DNA of 63,324 nt from Bacteroidales bacterium (GTDB taxonomy: Bacteria; Bacteroidota; Bacteroidia; Bacteroidales; P3), in NCBI GenBank assembly GCA_017439185.1, contig JAFRTM010000015.1, positions 1-63,324 on the forward strand. The letters are read 5' to 3'. The position numbers and the translations under genes are program-made. Numbering within the stretch: the stretch's first letter is position 1; every line of letters begins with the position of its first letter. The notes below the pieces were generated by a model that was given only the letters and a program-made list of their open reading frames with translations, was not told where the DNA came from and searched no databases. This document shows positions 31,517-39,987 of this stretch, piece by piece.

Positions 31517-31555
31517 CGATATTTTTTTTATCTGCCTAAATTTTTTTCATTTTTT

Positions 31556-32542
31556 TTATTTTTCTCTCCCCAAAAGTCCCTGCATTATCCTCATTAACGG
31601 CAATTTACACTCTTCACTCTTTTTTATCTCCTCCATCGCCTTTTGGGCTTGTCCGTAATATTTTTCTATCTCTATCTCCGTTTTTTTCTTTATCTCCAAC
31701 CTCTCGTATGCCTCCAAAAGGGTTCCGATGGTCTCTTCGCTGTGCTGCGGAGTCTGGTATAGCTCCACCATCTTTGCCTTTTCCTCGGGCGTAGAATCCT
31801 CCAGAGCACGCAGTATGAGATAAGTTTTCTTGTGGTCGCGGATGTCCTGGCCGGTCGGCTTGCCGAACACGCGGCTGTCGCCGTAAGCGTCGAGCCAATC
31901 GTCCTGCAGCTGGAACGCCAGTCCCATGGCATAGCCTGCCGCCGCCACCTTCTCCTCCTCGGCCCGCTCCTCGGCGGTGCCCTCTTTGTGGGCATACATC
32001 GCGCCAAGCCTCATCGCACAGCTCAGCAACTCGGCGGTCTTGTCCCCTATCATCTCCACATATTCTTTCAGCATCACATCTTTCCGCTGCTCGAAATTCA
32101 TATCCAGCTGCTGCCCACGGCAAACCTTTATCGCCGACTCGTTGAAACTCTCCAGCAGTTCCCTCAACCTCGGATGCTCCCTCCTCAGAAAATATCTCCA
32201 GCACATGGCATACATCGTGTCGCCCGAAAGCACCGCCCGGTTCGTACCCCACCGGTGCCACACCGTCGGCTTGCCCCTCCTCAGTGGCGACTCGTCCATC
32301 AAATCGTCGTGCAGCAAAGTGAAGTTGTGGAAAGTCTCTATTCCCAGCGCGCCGCCGTAGGCCTCTTCCAACTCGCCGCCCATCATCTGCGCTGTAGCCA
32401 GCAGCAGCAATGGCCGCAACCTCTTGCCGCCGTCTCGCAGCGTATATTCTATCGGTTCGAACAGCTCGTCGGGATAAAACCGAAACTCCTCCCTCTCGAA
32501 CAGCTGTCCCACCAATTCCTGTAATTCTTCAAGCGTCTTCAT
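31556..32542 (-). CDS. Polyprenyl (geranylgeranyl/farnesyl-type) diphosphate synthase
   Basis: A 328-residue trans-prenyltransferase. The first aspartate-rich motif is DDLMD at 79-83, the second DDWLD near 217-221, with GGKRLRP at about 38-44 binding IPP. Two residues before the first motif are L-H, without the bulky aromatic pair of FPP synthases, so a C20 or longer product is possible. It supplies precursors for menaquinone side chains or undecaprenyl phosphate. Monocistronic, divergent from yebC. Confidence 0.9.
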   Translation of the reverse strand: MKTLEELQELVGQLFEREEFRFYPDELFEPIEYTLRDGGKRLRPLLLLATAQMMGGELEEAYGGALGIETFHNFTLLHDDLMDESPLRRGKPTVWHRWGTNRAVLSGDTMYAMCWRYFLRREHPRLRELLESFNESAIKVCRGQQLDMNFEQRKDVMLKEYVEMIGDKTAELLSCAMRLGAMYAHKEGTAEERAEEEKVAAAGYAMGLAFQLQDDWLDAYGDSRVFGKPTGQDIRDHKKTYLILRALEDSTPEEKAKMVELYQTPQHSEETIGTLLEAYERLEIKKKTEIEIEKYYGQAQKAMEEIKKSEECKLPLMRIMQGLLGREK

Positions 32543-32647
32543 ATAATATATAATGTATATAGCAACTAAAATAACGCAAATCCCCTAATTTTATTGCCAC
32601 AACTCAAAAAAAACGCCATTTTTTTCTCTCTCTCAATATTATTTTTG

Positions 32648-32655
32648 TATATTTG
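32648..32655 (+). promoter_or_regulatory. -7 box for yebC
   Basis: TATATTTG 53 bases upstream of the ATG at 32708. Confidence 0.6.
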
Positions 32656-32707
32656 CACCAGATTTCAAGACATCAAAAACATATATAATCACCTAATACA
32701 CAACACA

Positions 32708-33418
32708 ATGGGAAGAGCTTTTGAATACCGCAAGGCACGCAAACTGAAACGCTGGGGCAACATGGCACGCACCTTCACCCGCATCGGCAAAGAAATCGAG
32801 ATTGCCGTCAAAGCCGGCGGCCCCGACCCCTCAGCAAACCTGCGCCTCCGACTCCTTATGCAGACCGCCAAGAACGAGAGCATGCCGAAGGAAAACGTCG
32901 AACGCGCCATCAAACGTGCCACCTCCAAAGACACTTCCGACTACAAAGAGGTGGTCTATGACGGAAAAGGCCCTCACGGCATCGCCATAGTGGTGGAGAC
33001 CGCCACCGACAACCCAACACGCACCGTTGCCAACCTCCGCGCTGCCTTCGTACGCGGCAAAGGCGAACTCGGCACCATGGGCATGAACGACTTCCTCTTC
33101 GAGCGCAAATGCTCCTTCGTCGTGGCCTACAAAGACGGCATCGACATGGACCAACTCGAACTCGAACTCATTGACTGCGACATTGACGAACTCTTCCGCG
33201 ACGAGGACGAAATCATGATCTACGCCGACTTCAAAAACTACGGCCCCATATCCAAATACCTTGAGGATAACAACTACGAGATCAAGTCCTTCAAATTCGA
33301 GCGCATCCCGCTCACTCTCCGCGAACTCTCTCCCGAGGAGCAGGAAGACGTCAACGGACTCATCGAACGCCTCGAAAACGACGACGACGTCGTCAACGTG
33401 TTCCACAACATGGCATAA
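32708..33418 (+). CDS. YebC/PmpR/TACO1-family protein
   Basis: A 236-residue protein. ATG 32708 (MGRAFEYRKARKLKRWGNMA) is the conserved family start; the longer frame would begin upstream of the promoter. Family features: FTRIGKEIEIAVKAGGPDP, NLRLRLLMQTAKNESMPKEN and YDGKGPHGIAIVVE. YebC proteins were long called transcription regulators. More recent work places them on the ribosome, relieving stalls at polyproline. It is followed 10 bases later by a DUF1294 gene. Confidence 0.93.
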   Translation: MGRAFEYRKARKLKRWGNMARTFTRIGKEIEIAVKAGGPDPSANLRLRLLMQTAKNESMPKENVERAIKRATSKDTSDYKEVVYDGKGPHGIAIVVETATDNPTRTVANLRAAFVRGKGELGTMGMNDFLFERKCSFVVAYKDGIDMDQLELELIDCDIDELFRDEDEIMIYADFKNYGPISKYLEDNNYEIKSFKFERIPLTLRELSPEEQEDVNGLIERLENDDDVVNVFHNMA

Positions 33419-33428
33419 TCCCTTACCG

Positions 33429-33704
33429 ATGAAGCCATTTCTAATATACTTGCTTGCGGTCAACCTGGTCGCAAGCATTTTTTTCATATCCGACAAACAA
33501 CGCGCCCTCCACGGCCGCCGCCGTATTCCCGAGCTGGTGCTTCACCTCCTCGAAGCTCTCGGCGGCGTTTTCCTCGTCATTCCTCTGATGTATATCATAC
33601 GTCACAAAAACCGCAAATTTTCCTATTTTATCATAACTTACCTACTCTTTTTCGCATGGATTGCCGCCGCCTACTTCCTCAAACTCTACCTAAAGTTATT
33701 CTAA
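33429..33704 (+). CDS. DUF1294 small membrane protein
   Basis: A 91-residue protein with three hydrophobic segments. The DUF1294 signature is FISDKQRALHGRRRIPE, followed by LHLLEALGGV and MYIIRHKNRKFSY. Function is unknown in the family. It starts 10 bases after yebC and is probably co-transcribed. Start ATG 33429 matches the family's usual length. Confidence 0.88.
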   Translation: MKPFLIYLLAVNLVASIFFISDKQRALHGRRRIPELVLHLLEALGGVFLVIPLMYIIRHKNRKFSYFIITYLLFFAWIAAAYFLKLYLKLF

Positions 33705-33772
33705 TTATCAGCTACTTATAAAAATAATTCATTTTTTTTCGCAAAAATAGTTTGTAAAATAAAAAAACTTCG

Positions 33773-33780
33773 TACCTTTG
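33773..33780 (+). promoter_or_regulatory. -7 box for tRNA-Glu
   Basis: TACCTTTG 35 bases before the mature tRNA 5' end. Confidence 0.55.
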
Positions 33781-33815
33781 CACCCGCTTTTGAGAGAAAA
33801 AAAGTAGAGCAACCT

Positions 33816-33889
33816 GCCGCATTCGTCTAGTGGTCCAGGACATCTGCCTCTCACGCAGAAGATCGCCGGTTCGACTCCGGCATGCGGTA
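33816..33889 (+). tRNA. tRNA-Glu (anticodon CTC)
   Basis: A complete cloverleaf: acceptor GCCGCAT/ATGCGGT (33816-33822 with 33882-33888, G-U at the first pair), anticodon stem TCTGC/GCAGA with loop CTCTCAC, and T arm GCCGG-TTCGACT-CCGGC (33865-33881). The D region TTCGTCTAGTGGTCCAGGA matches E. coli tRNA-Glu closely. Anticodon CTC reads GAG. CCA is not encoded. A terminator and an 11-nt repeat array follow. Confidence 0.95.
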
Positions 33890-33900
33890 CAAACCCAACG

Positions 33901-33928
33901 AAAAGACTTGCCAATCGCAAGTCTTTTT
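33901..33928 (+). terminator. Terminator after tRNA-Glu
   Basis: AAAAGACTTGC (33901-33911) pairs with GCAAGTCTTTT (33917-33927), ending in a T run. Confidence 0.88.
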
Positions 33929-33949
33929 CTTTTCCCCATTTCTCGAATT

Positions 33950-33982
33950 TGCCTCCTACTTGCCTCCTATATGCCTCCAGTG
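33950..33982 (+). repeat. Three 11-nt direct repeats after tRNA-Glu
   Basis: TGCCTCCT units start at 33950, 33961 and 33972 (TGCCTCCTACT, TGCCTCCTATA, TGCCTCCAGTG). The 15-mer TGCCTCCTATATGCC recurs at 63207-63221 in a second 11-nt phased array. The spacer from here to 34324 holds no gene, only the promoter of the DUF4234 gene. Confidence 0.75.
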
Positions 33983-34270
33983 TTTCCGCTAAGCAAAACA
34001 CTTATAACTCATAACTCAAAACTCAAATTTCCCTTAATCAATAAAAACATAAATGAACCATTAATGGGATATTAATAGACCTCATACAAAAAACAGCACA
34101 TTCTTACTCTCTAAATAGTCCTCTTTTTCTCCTTACCTCTTCCTCTTTTTGTCCCTTTTCGGCAAAAAAGCACCAACTTTCTGCACAAAATAATCCACTA
34201 TAAGACAACAAGATATTAATATTTCTAAAAAATTTTAACATAAATATTGTCTCACAATAAAAAAATTTAG

Positions 34271-34278
34271 TATCTTTG
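34271..34278 (+). promoter_or_regulatory. -7 box for the DUF4234 gene
   Basis: TATCTTTG, with a TTG about 21 bases upstream (34247-34249). It gives a short 5' leader of about 40 bases. Confidence 0.65.
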
Positions 34279-34324
34279 CACTCGATAACGAAATTCAATT
34301 ATTAACCATTAAAACACACAAACA

Positions 34325-34723
34325 ATGGAACAACTTCGTACAAACAGAACTTGGGTTAAGTATTGGCTCCTTTCTGCAGTCACTTGCGGTATCTATGGTC
34401 TCGTTATGAACTATCACCTCGTTCAGGAGATCAACAAGACCGGTAAAGACGGCAAGACCACCAAGAACTTCTGGCTGGTATTCTTCGTCCTGGCTCCCAT
34501 CACCCTGGGTATCTATGGATGGATTTACAATGCAGGTATCGCTCAGCGCTATGGTGACGAGGCTCGTCGTCGTGGCATGGACACCAAACTCAACAGCAGC
34601 ACCTTCTGGGGCTGGGGCTTCTTCGGCACCCTCCTCTGCGGCATTGGACCTCTCGTCTTCGCCCACAAGCTGCTCCAGGCTGCTAACTACGTTAACGCTG
34701 ACTACAACCAGAAAGGCGAATAA
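34325..34723 (+). CDS. DUF4234 membrane protein
   Basis: A 132-residue protein. The N-terminus (LRTNRTWVKYWLLSAVTCGI) and the repeated GIYG turns (about 22 and 63) match DUF4234. About three transmembrane segments are predicted (14-30, 48-70, 92-112). Function unknown. It has its own promoter and a strong terminator, so it is monocistronic. Many GCT/GGT codons suggest it may be well expressed. Confidence 0.85.
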   Translation: MEQLRTNRTWVKYWLLSAVTCGIYGLVMNYHLVQEINKTGKDGKTTKNFWLVFFVLAPITLGIYGWIYNAGIAQRYGDEARRRGMDTKLNSSTFWGWGFFGTLLCGIGPLVFAHKLLQAANYVNADYNQKGE

Positions 34724-34746
34724 TCCCTGTCTGATTATAATCAATA

Positions 34747-34782
34747 AAGCAAGCCTGCCTCTCGCAGGCTTGCTTGTTTTTT
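34747..34782 (+). terminator. Strong terminator of the DUF4234 gene
   Basis: A perfect 12-bp stem (34747-34758 with 34764-34775, AAGCAAGCCTGC) and a following T tract. Confidence 0.93.
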
Positions 34783-34857
34783 ACCACTCCCCTGCCCCAA
34801 AAACCACTGCCGAAAAATATTTTTCTATATAAATATTGTTTTATAATATTATTATCG

Positions 34858-34865
34858 TATATTTG
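34858..34865 (+). promoter_or_regulatory. -7 box for the carbamate kinase operon
   Basis: TATATTTG, 63 bases before the ATG at 34929. Confidence 0.65.
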
Positions 34866-34928
34866 CATTTTCTTAATTTAACACACATTTATAGTTAACT
34901 ATCTAATACACAAAAGATAAACCCGAAT

Positions 34929-35864
34929 ATGAGAAAACTCGCAGTGGTAGCATTTGGAGGCAACGCCCTCCTTCGCAGCGGCCAGAAAGGCACCTACCAG
35001 GAACAACTCGGCAACGTGGAGCAGACTTGCGAAAGCCTTTGCAACCTCCTTGAGCGCAACTACAATATAGTCATCGGACACGGCAACGGCCCCCAGGTGG
35101 GCAACGTGATGCTCCAGCACGAAGAAGGCAAGCGCGCCGGAATCGAAGCCATGCCAATGGATTTCTGCGTGGCTGAGACACAAGGCTCCATCGCCTACAT
35201 GATCGAGATGGGCCTCCGCAACGTGATGGCCCGCCACGACATCCAGCGCCAGGTGGTGACCCTCGTCACCCAGGTCGCCGTCAACAAGCTCGACCCGATG
35301 TTCCAAAACCCCACCAAGCCAGTGGGACCTTACTACACCAAGGAGCAGGCCGACGAACTCGCCAAGACCACCGGCGCCGTATATAAGGAAGACCCCAAAG
35401 GCCGCGGCTGGCGCAAAGTGGTGGCTTCTCCCAAACCCACCCGTATCAACAACATCAAGATTGTCCAACAGCTCGCCAAAGCCGGCAACATCGTCGTAAC
35501 CGTCGGCGGTGGCGGAATCCCCGTGGTGGAGGAAAGCGACTACGTGCGTGGCGTCGAGGCAGTCATCGACAAAGACCTCGCCTCGGCTCTCTGCGCTGTG
35601 CAGATCGGTGCCGACGAGTTCTACATACTCACCGACGTGCCCAAGGTTTATATCAACTTCCGCAAGGAAAACGAGAAAGCGCTCGACACCATTACCATCG
35701 CCGAAGCCAAGAAATACCTCGAAGAGGGACAGTTTGCCGAAGGCTCTATGGCTCCCAAGGTACGCGCCGCCATCATGTTCGTCGAGAACGGCGGCAAGGA
35801 GTGCATCATCACCGAGGCTGGCCAGCTGGACAACCCCAACTGCGGAACCCGCATCGTAAAATAA
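34929..35864 (+). CDS. arcC: Carbamate kinase
   Basis: A 311-residue amino-acid-kinase-fold enzyme: VVAFGGNALL at the start, GHGNGPQVGNVM, VTVGGGGIPVVEES and DKDLASALCAVQIGAD, all carbamate-kinase hallmarks. It makes ATP and CO2 plus ammonia from carbamoyl phosphate in fermentative arginine, citrulline or agmatine use. First gene of an operon with a GldL-like protein, ornithine carbamoyltransferase and a transporter. No arginine deiminase is in the window. Confidence 0.95.
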   Translation: MRKLAVVAFGGNALLRSGQKGTYQEQLGNVEQTCESLCNLLERNYNIVIGHGNGPQVGNVMLQHEEGKRAGIEAMPMDFCVAETQGSIAYMIEMGLRNVMARHDIQRQVVTLVTQVAVNKLDPMFQNPTKPVGPYYTKEQADELAKTTGAVYKEDPKGRGWRKVVASPKPTRINNIKIVQQLAKAGNIVVTVGGGGIPVVEESDYVRGVEAVIDKDLASALCAVQIGADEFYILTDVPKVYINFRKENEKALDTITIAEAKKYLEEGQFAEGSMAPKVRAAIMFVENGGKECIITEAGQLDNPNCGTRIVK

Positions 35865-35876
35865 CTCTGCCAACCG

Positions 35877-36284
35877 ATGAGCTGCCTTACAAAGAAATCC
35901 AAATTCGCCACGGCATTGGTAGTCCTTGCGGCACTTGACGCCATCACAATACTTCTTGGCGCAATGTTCCGCATCAACCACTGGCCCGGTGGCTCTATCA
36001 TGCTGATTCTTGGAATGGGTGGCGCCGTTTGGATTTGGTGTGCCGGAATAATTTACCGCTGCATCTCCAGTGATATGTTCTCTCTGCCATCTGGCAGTCT
36101 GTTGCTCCACATCTTCGTCGGACTTTTGCTCCTCGGGGCCGGATTTTTCCTTTTGATGGGAACCCTTTTCTGCATCAACCACTGGCCCGGCGGGCATATC
36201 ATGGTCACCGTCGGTGCTGCCGCAATGATTGTCGCCATCTTGGCCGAGTTGATTCTTTATTTGCACAAAAAGAAAACAAATTAA
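35877..36284 (+). CDS. GldL-related membrane protein with two HWPGG motifs (135 aa)
   Basis: A 135-residue protein with four hydrophobic helices and an internal duplication. Residues 31-41 (FRINHWPGGSI) and 98-108 (FCINHWPGGHI) repeat the helix-KI-HWPG motif found in the membrane part of GldL, the T9SS/gliding motor subunit. It lacks the long cytoplasmic C-terminus of GldL. It sits between carbamate kinase (12-base gap) and ornithine carbamoyltransferase (30-base gap), an unexpected place. Its function is unknown; a small paralogue used as a channel or spacer subunit is possible. Confidence 0.7.
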   Translation: MSCLTKKSKFATALVVLAALDAITILLGAMFRINHWPGGSIMLILGMGGAVWIWCAGIIYRCISSDMFSLPSGSLLLHIFVGLLLLGAGFFLLMGTLFCINHWPGGHIMVTVGAAAMIVAILAELILYLHKKKTN

Positions 36285-36314
36285 TTCATAATTCAAAATT
36301 CAAAATTAAGTATC

Positions 36315-37316
36315 ATGGCTTACAATTTAAGAAACCGTAACTTTCTGAAGATTTTGGACTTCAGCCCGAAGGAGTTGAACTATCTGCTCGACCTGGCCCG
36401 CGACCTCAAGCGCGCCAAATATGCTGGCTGCGAGCAGCCCACCATGACCGGCAAGAACATTGCCCTCATATTCGAGAAGACCTCCACCCGCACCCGCTGC
36501 GCTTTCGAGGTGGCCGCTAAAGACCAGGGTGCTCACGTCACCTATCTCGGTCCTACCGGCAGCCAGATCGGAGTGAAAGAGAGCATGAAGGACACCGCTC
36601 GCGTGCTCGGCCGCATGTACGACGGTATCGAATATCGTGGCTTCAAGCAGGACACCGTCGAGGAACTCGCCGCCTACGCTGGCGTTCCCGTCTGGAACGG
36701 TCTTACCAATGAGGCTCACCCCACCCAGATCCTCGCCGACTTCCTCACCATGCAGGAACATGCCGGCAAGCCCCTCAACGAGGTAACTTTCGCTTATGTT
36801 GGCGACGCTCGCTTCAACATGGGCAACAGCCTCATGGTCGGCGGTGCCAAGATGGGCATGGATGTCCGCATCATCGCCCCCAAGAAACTCCAGCCCGCTA
36901 AGGACCTCATCAAGAAATGCCAGGAGATAGCCAAAGAGACCGGCGCCAAGGTGACCGTCACCGACGACCCCGTAAAGGGCGTGAAAGGCTGCGACTTCAT
37001 CTACACCGACGTTTGGGTGTCGATGGGTGAGCCCGAGAAGGTCTGGAAAGAGCGTATCGACCTGCTGAAACCCTACCAGGTGAACGCCAAGATGATGAAA
37101 AACACCGGCAACAAGAACTGCAAGTTCATGCACTGCCTGCCCGCTTACCACAACCTCGAGACTCAGGTGGGTCGCGACGTCCACGAGAAATTCGGTCTCG
37201 ACGGCATCGAGGTGACCGAGGAGGTGTTCGAGAGCGAGAACAGCATCGTCTTCGACGAGGCTGAGAACCGCATGCACACCATCAAGGCCGTCATGGTGGC
37301 AACACTGGGCGACTAA
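36315..37316 (+). CDS. Ornithine carbamoyltransferase
   Basis: A 333-residue enzyme. The carbamoyl-phosphate site is STRTR at 57-61, with [11 protein letters not shown] and MHCLPAYHN for ornithine/carbamoyl phosphate. Length and the absence of the N-acetyl- or N-succinyl-ornithine Bacteroidetes signatures (those enzymes are more divergent) point to true OTC (ArgF/ArcB). With carbamate kinase it could run catabolically, citrulline to ornithine plus carbamoyl phosphate. An anabolic role cannot be excluded. A terminator follows at 37349. Confidence 0.92.
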   Translation: MAYNLRNRNFLKILDFSPKELNYLLDLARDLKRAKYAGCEQPTMTGKNIALIFEKTSTRTRCAFEVAAKDQGAHVTYLGPTGSQIGVKESMKDTARVLGRMYDGIEYRGFKQDTVEELAAYAGVPVWNGLTNEAHPTQILADFLTMQEHAGKPLNEVTFAYVGDARFNMGNSLMVGGAKMGMDVRIIAPKKLQPAKDLIKKCQEIAKETGAKVTVTDDPVKGVKGCDFIYTDVWVSMGEPEKVWKERIDLLKPYQVNAKMMKNTGNKNCKFMHCLPAYHNLETQVGRDVHEKFGLDGIEVTEEVFESENSIVFDEAENRMHTIKAVMVATLGD

Positions 37317-37348
37317 GCAATTGAAAATCTTTGTTTTCAATAATACCG

Positions 37349-37378
37349 AAGGGGCTTCCCGTGATGGACGCCCCTTTG
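37349..37378 (+). terminator. Terminator after ornithine carbamoyltransferase
   Basis: AAGGGGC (37349-37355) pairs with GCCCCTT (37370-37376), followed by TTG. The T run is weak, so read-through into the transporter gene is possible. Confidence 0.6.
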
Positions 37379-37415
37379 CTATGGGAAAATCCCGATAAAT
37401 TCTCAATTAAACAAT

Positions 37416-38609
37416 ATGGAATGGGTTACTAATCTTTTCACCGGCGAAGGTCTTGCTCCAACGATTCTCTACTTGGCCGTCTCCGTCTTTGCCGGTCTCC
37501 TGCTCGGCAAAATCAAGATCAAAGGCATCACACTCGGCATCACATGGGTGCTCTTCGCCGGCATCGCCATCAGCGCACTCGGCATAACTCTCAACCACGA
37601 CATGCTCCATATCGTCAAAGAGTTTGGACTGATTCTCTTTGTCACCGCCGTCGGGCTGCAGGTAGGTCCCGGTTTCTTCCGTTCTTTCAAGAAAGGCGGA
37701 CTTGCACTGAACCTTATGGCTGTCGTCAACGTGGCTTTAGGTGTCGGTATCACTTGGCTTTTGGCAAAACTCGCCCACGAGAGTCTCACCGATATGGCTG
37801 GCGTCTATACCGGAGCCATCACCAACACTCCCGGACTCTCGGCTGCCCAGCAAGCAGTCAACGACCTCGCCATCGACGGCGCTTCCGAACGCCTCGCCGC
37901 GGGCTATGCCGTAGCCTACCCGCTCGCCGTGGTGGGCATGATTCTCTCTTGCATCATCCTCCGTCCCCTCTGCCGCATAGACATGAAAAAAGAGCCTTCG
38001 GTAGCCGCTTTCGAGTCCGCTCAGACCACAACCACGCCGAAACGCAAAGCACGGAAAATCAATGGACTCATTCCCATTTTCATAATCATCGCTCTCGGCA
38101 TCATCCTCGGCTCCATCCCCATTCCCGTGGGAATGAAAGCTCCCGTGAAGCTCGGTCTCGCCGGAGGCCCGCTCGTCGTCGCACTCCTCGTGGGCTGGCT
38201 GGGCGTCAAACGCAACTGGTTCTCCACCGACTTCACTGACGGACAAGGTGTCCACACTCTCCGCGAGGTGGGCATTGCCCTCTTCCTGGCCGGCGTGGGT
38301 CTCGGTGCCGGTCAAGCTTTCACCTCCACCATTCAGGAACATTATATGTGGCTCGCCTATGGCGTCATTATCACCATCGTCCCGCCTTTGGTCATCGGCA
38401 TATTCAGCCGTCTGGTCTTGAAAGTCAATTACTACACCCTTATGGGCTTCATCGGCGGTTCCCACACCGACCCTCCCACCCTCGCCTTTGCCAACACCAT
38501 GGCTCCCGAGGGCTGCAAACTCCCTAACACCGGCTACGCCACCGTCTATCCCCTCACCATGTTCCTCCGCATCTTTACCGCCCAACTCCTCGTACTCCTT
38601 TCGGTATGA
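37416..38609 (+). CDS. AspT/YidE/YbjL-family transporter lacking the RCK_C domains
   Basis: A 397-residue membrane protein with about ten helices in two homologous halves. LFVTAVGLQVGPGFF (about 74-88) and LFLAGVGLGAGQAF (about 288-301) are the paired Asp-Al-exchanger motifs, as are GAITNTPGLSAA and GGSHTDPPTLAF. YidE/YbjL proteins (about 550 aa) have two central TrkA_C/RCK_C domains. Here a short basic linker (about 200-215) replaces them. Substrate unknown; from the operon an amino acid such as citrulline, ornithine or arginine is possible. Its stop overlaps the next start (ATGA). Confidence 0.85.
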   Translation: MEWVTNLFTGEGLAPTILYLAVSVFAGLLLGKIKIKGITLGITWVLFAGIAISALGITLNHDMLHIVKEFGLILFVTAVGLQVGPGFFRSFKKGGLALNLMAVVNVALGVGITWLLAKLAHESLTDMAGVYTGAITNTPGLSAAQQAVNDLAIDGASERLAAGYAVAYPLAVVGMILSCIILRPLCRIDMKKEPSVAAFESAQTTTTPKRKARKINGLIPIFIIIALGIILGSIPIPVGMKAPVKLGLAGGPLVVALLVGWLGVKRNWFSTDFTDGQGVHTLREVGIALFLAGVGLGAGQAFTSTIQEHYMWLAYGVIITIVPPLVIGIFSRLVLKVNYYTLMGFIGGSHTDPPTLAFANTMAPEGCKLPNTGYATVYPLTMFLRIFTAQLLVLLSV

Positions 38610-39274
38610 AGAAGCCACCTCTGTTTTTCCTGATACTCCTCCTCCCCTGCCTTGCCTTTTCTCAGGAGTCTTCGCCCGACAACGACTTCGGCATCTGGGG
38701 CTCCATCGACATGTCCTACACCTTCAAGCAGCGCCCCTCCGACTCTGCCGCAGAGAGGCAACCCACCCGCTGGTCCATCGGCACTCGCTTTGAATACCGT
38801 AGCCGCGACCTCTCGCGGCAGACAAACCTCTGGTTTGTCCGTCCCTACATCGGTTACAAAGCCACCAGCTGGCTGAAGCTCAACCTCTATTACGACTATT
38901 TCAAAAACCAATATAAAGGCTACTACCAGCACCGCATCCTCTTCGACGCCACCGAGAGCCTCTCCCGCAACGGCCTGACCGTGAGTCTGCGCGAGCGTTT
39001 CATCGTCGCCTACGCTCCCCAGAGCGGCAAGTGGTCCTGGCTTCTACGTCCCAAGCTGACTGCCAAATACAAAATCCCCAACACTCCCCTCTCCCCCTAT
39101 CTCGCCTTCGAACTCTACGCCAACAGACACTGGACCATGATGCACAACTTCGCCGGCCTCGGCATCGACCTCGGTAAAGGTTCATCCCTCGACCTCTTCT
39201 ACATGTTCGGCCTCAACAACGGAACCAACCGACAAGACCACATAGCCGGCATAGGCTACGCCCTGAGACTCTAG
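38606..39274 (+). CDS. DUF2490 outer-membrane-barrel-like protein
   Basis: Signal peptide at residues 1-19 (KKPPLFFLILLLPCLAFSQ). The remaining ~200 residues alternate hydrophobic and polar, with aromatic girdles (YKATSWLKLNLYYDYFKN, YFKNQYKGYYQHRILFD) as in DUF2490 beta-barrels. It ends in GIGYALRL, a beta-signal-like terminus. Function unknown. Translation is coupled to the transporter by a 4-base overlap, so the two may move the same solute across inner and outer membranes. Confidence 0.8.
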   Translation: MKKPPLFFLILLLPCLAFSQESSPDNDFGIWGSIDMSYTFKQRPSDSAAERQPTRWSIGTRFEYRSRDLSRQTNLWFVRPYIGYKATSWLKLNLYYDYFKNQYKGYYQHRILFDATESLSRNGLTVSLRERFIVAYAPQSGKWSWLLRPKLTAKYKIPNTPLSPYLAFELYANRHWTMMHNFAGLGIDLGKGSSLDLFYMFGLNNGTNRQDHIAGIGYALRL

Positions 39275-39276
39275 AA

Positions 39277-39987
39277 TCAGAACGACAAAGTCATTCCCAA
39301 TCCGTAACAATAGCTATTGCTTCCTGCAATATTGGGACTGCTTATTAACGACGGATGAAATGTCATTGACACCGTTTCTCCGTTGACTCTTGCATTATAA
39401 TTCCTTACAACCCAATTCATTCTGCCATTCCCTATGAAAACAAACGGAAGCCCTATATCTGTGATAATCTCACCAGCAATTAGACAAATTATGCCGCCAG
39501 TGGGATTATTGGCCATAATTACGCCACCTATAACACACACTCCAAGTCCTGCGCAGAAACCCGCCACTCCAAATTTCCTTTGATTTCTTGCAGACATAAA
39601 TGTTTTATATTCATCCGGTGTCAACAAAAATCTCAAATCCTCATCAGTTAATTGTTTTCCATTAATACCCAAATAAGACCGGTTCCTCGTCATCACATTA
39701 TTTTCTCTCAAAGAAGGAATATATGATTTATTATACGAATCGTTTTTTACCTTATCATATACTTCTTTGTAACCGCTACTATATTTTACCATAAAAATAT
39801 CAGAAATGTTTTTCTTATAAACAGGACCATTGAGGTTGTCCCATAAATAATACTTCATTTCTGTGTCGCTAACCTCAAGTATCTTTGCCTGGACTTCGTC
39901 TCCGTTCCTAAAAACGATAGTGTCCTGCGCATAAGACGAAACAGCGGCGAAAAATAAAATCACAAAAAAGAAATATAATTTCTTCAT
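39277..39987 (-). CDS. Secreted membrane-associated protein of unknown function, AT-rich (236 aa)
   Basis: Signal peptide at residues 1-20 (MKKLYFFFVILFFAAVSSYA). An N-terminal domain (about 21-80, QDTIVFRNGDEVQAKILEV, then a YYLWDNLNGP and KKNISDIFMVKYSSGYKE segment) is a recurrent Bacteroidota module found at the start of many hypothetical proteins. A glycine-rich hydrophobic pair of helices follows (about 138-180) and the end (SYCYGLGMTLSF) resembles a barrel strand. Function unknown. Codon use is AT-rich compared with flanking genes, suggesting acquisition. It has its own promoter and a ~300-base structured leader. Confidence 0.75.
   Translation of the reverse strand: MKKLYFFFVILFFAAVSSYAQDTIVFRNGDEVQAKILEVSDTEMKYYLWDNLNGPVYKKNISDIFMVKYSSGYKEVYDKVKNDSYNKSYIPSLRENNVMTRNRSYLGINGKQLTDEDLRFLLTPDEYKTFMSARNQRKFGVAGFCAGLGVCVIGGVIMANNPTGGIICLIAGEIITDIGLPFVFIGNGRMNWVVRNYNARVNGETVSMTFHPSLISSPNIAGSNSYCYGLGMTLSF

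Noticed and set aside
33816-34324. Integrated element directly after tRNA-Glu
   Set aside because: There is no integrase, relaxase or duplicated tRNA end between here and the following core-like genes. Only a repeat array remains, so I list it as a lead, not as a mobile element.
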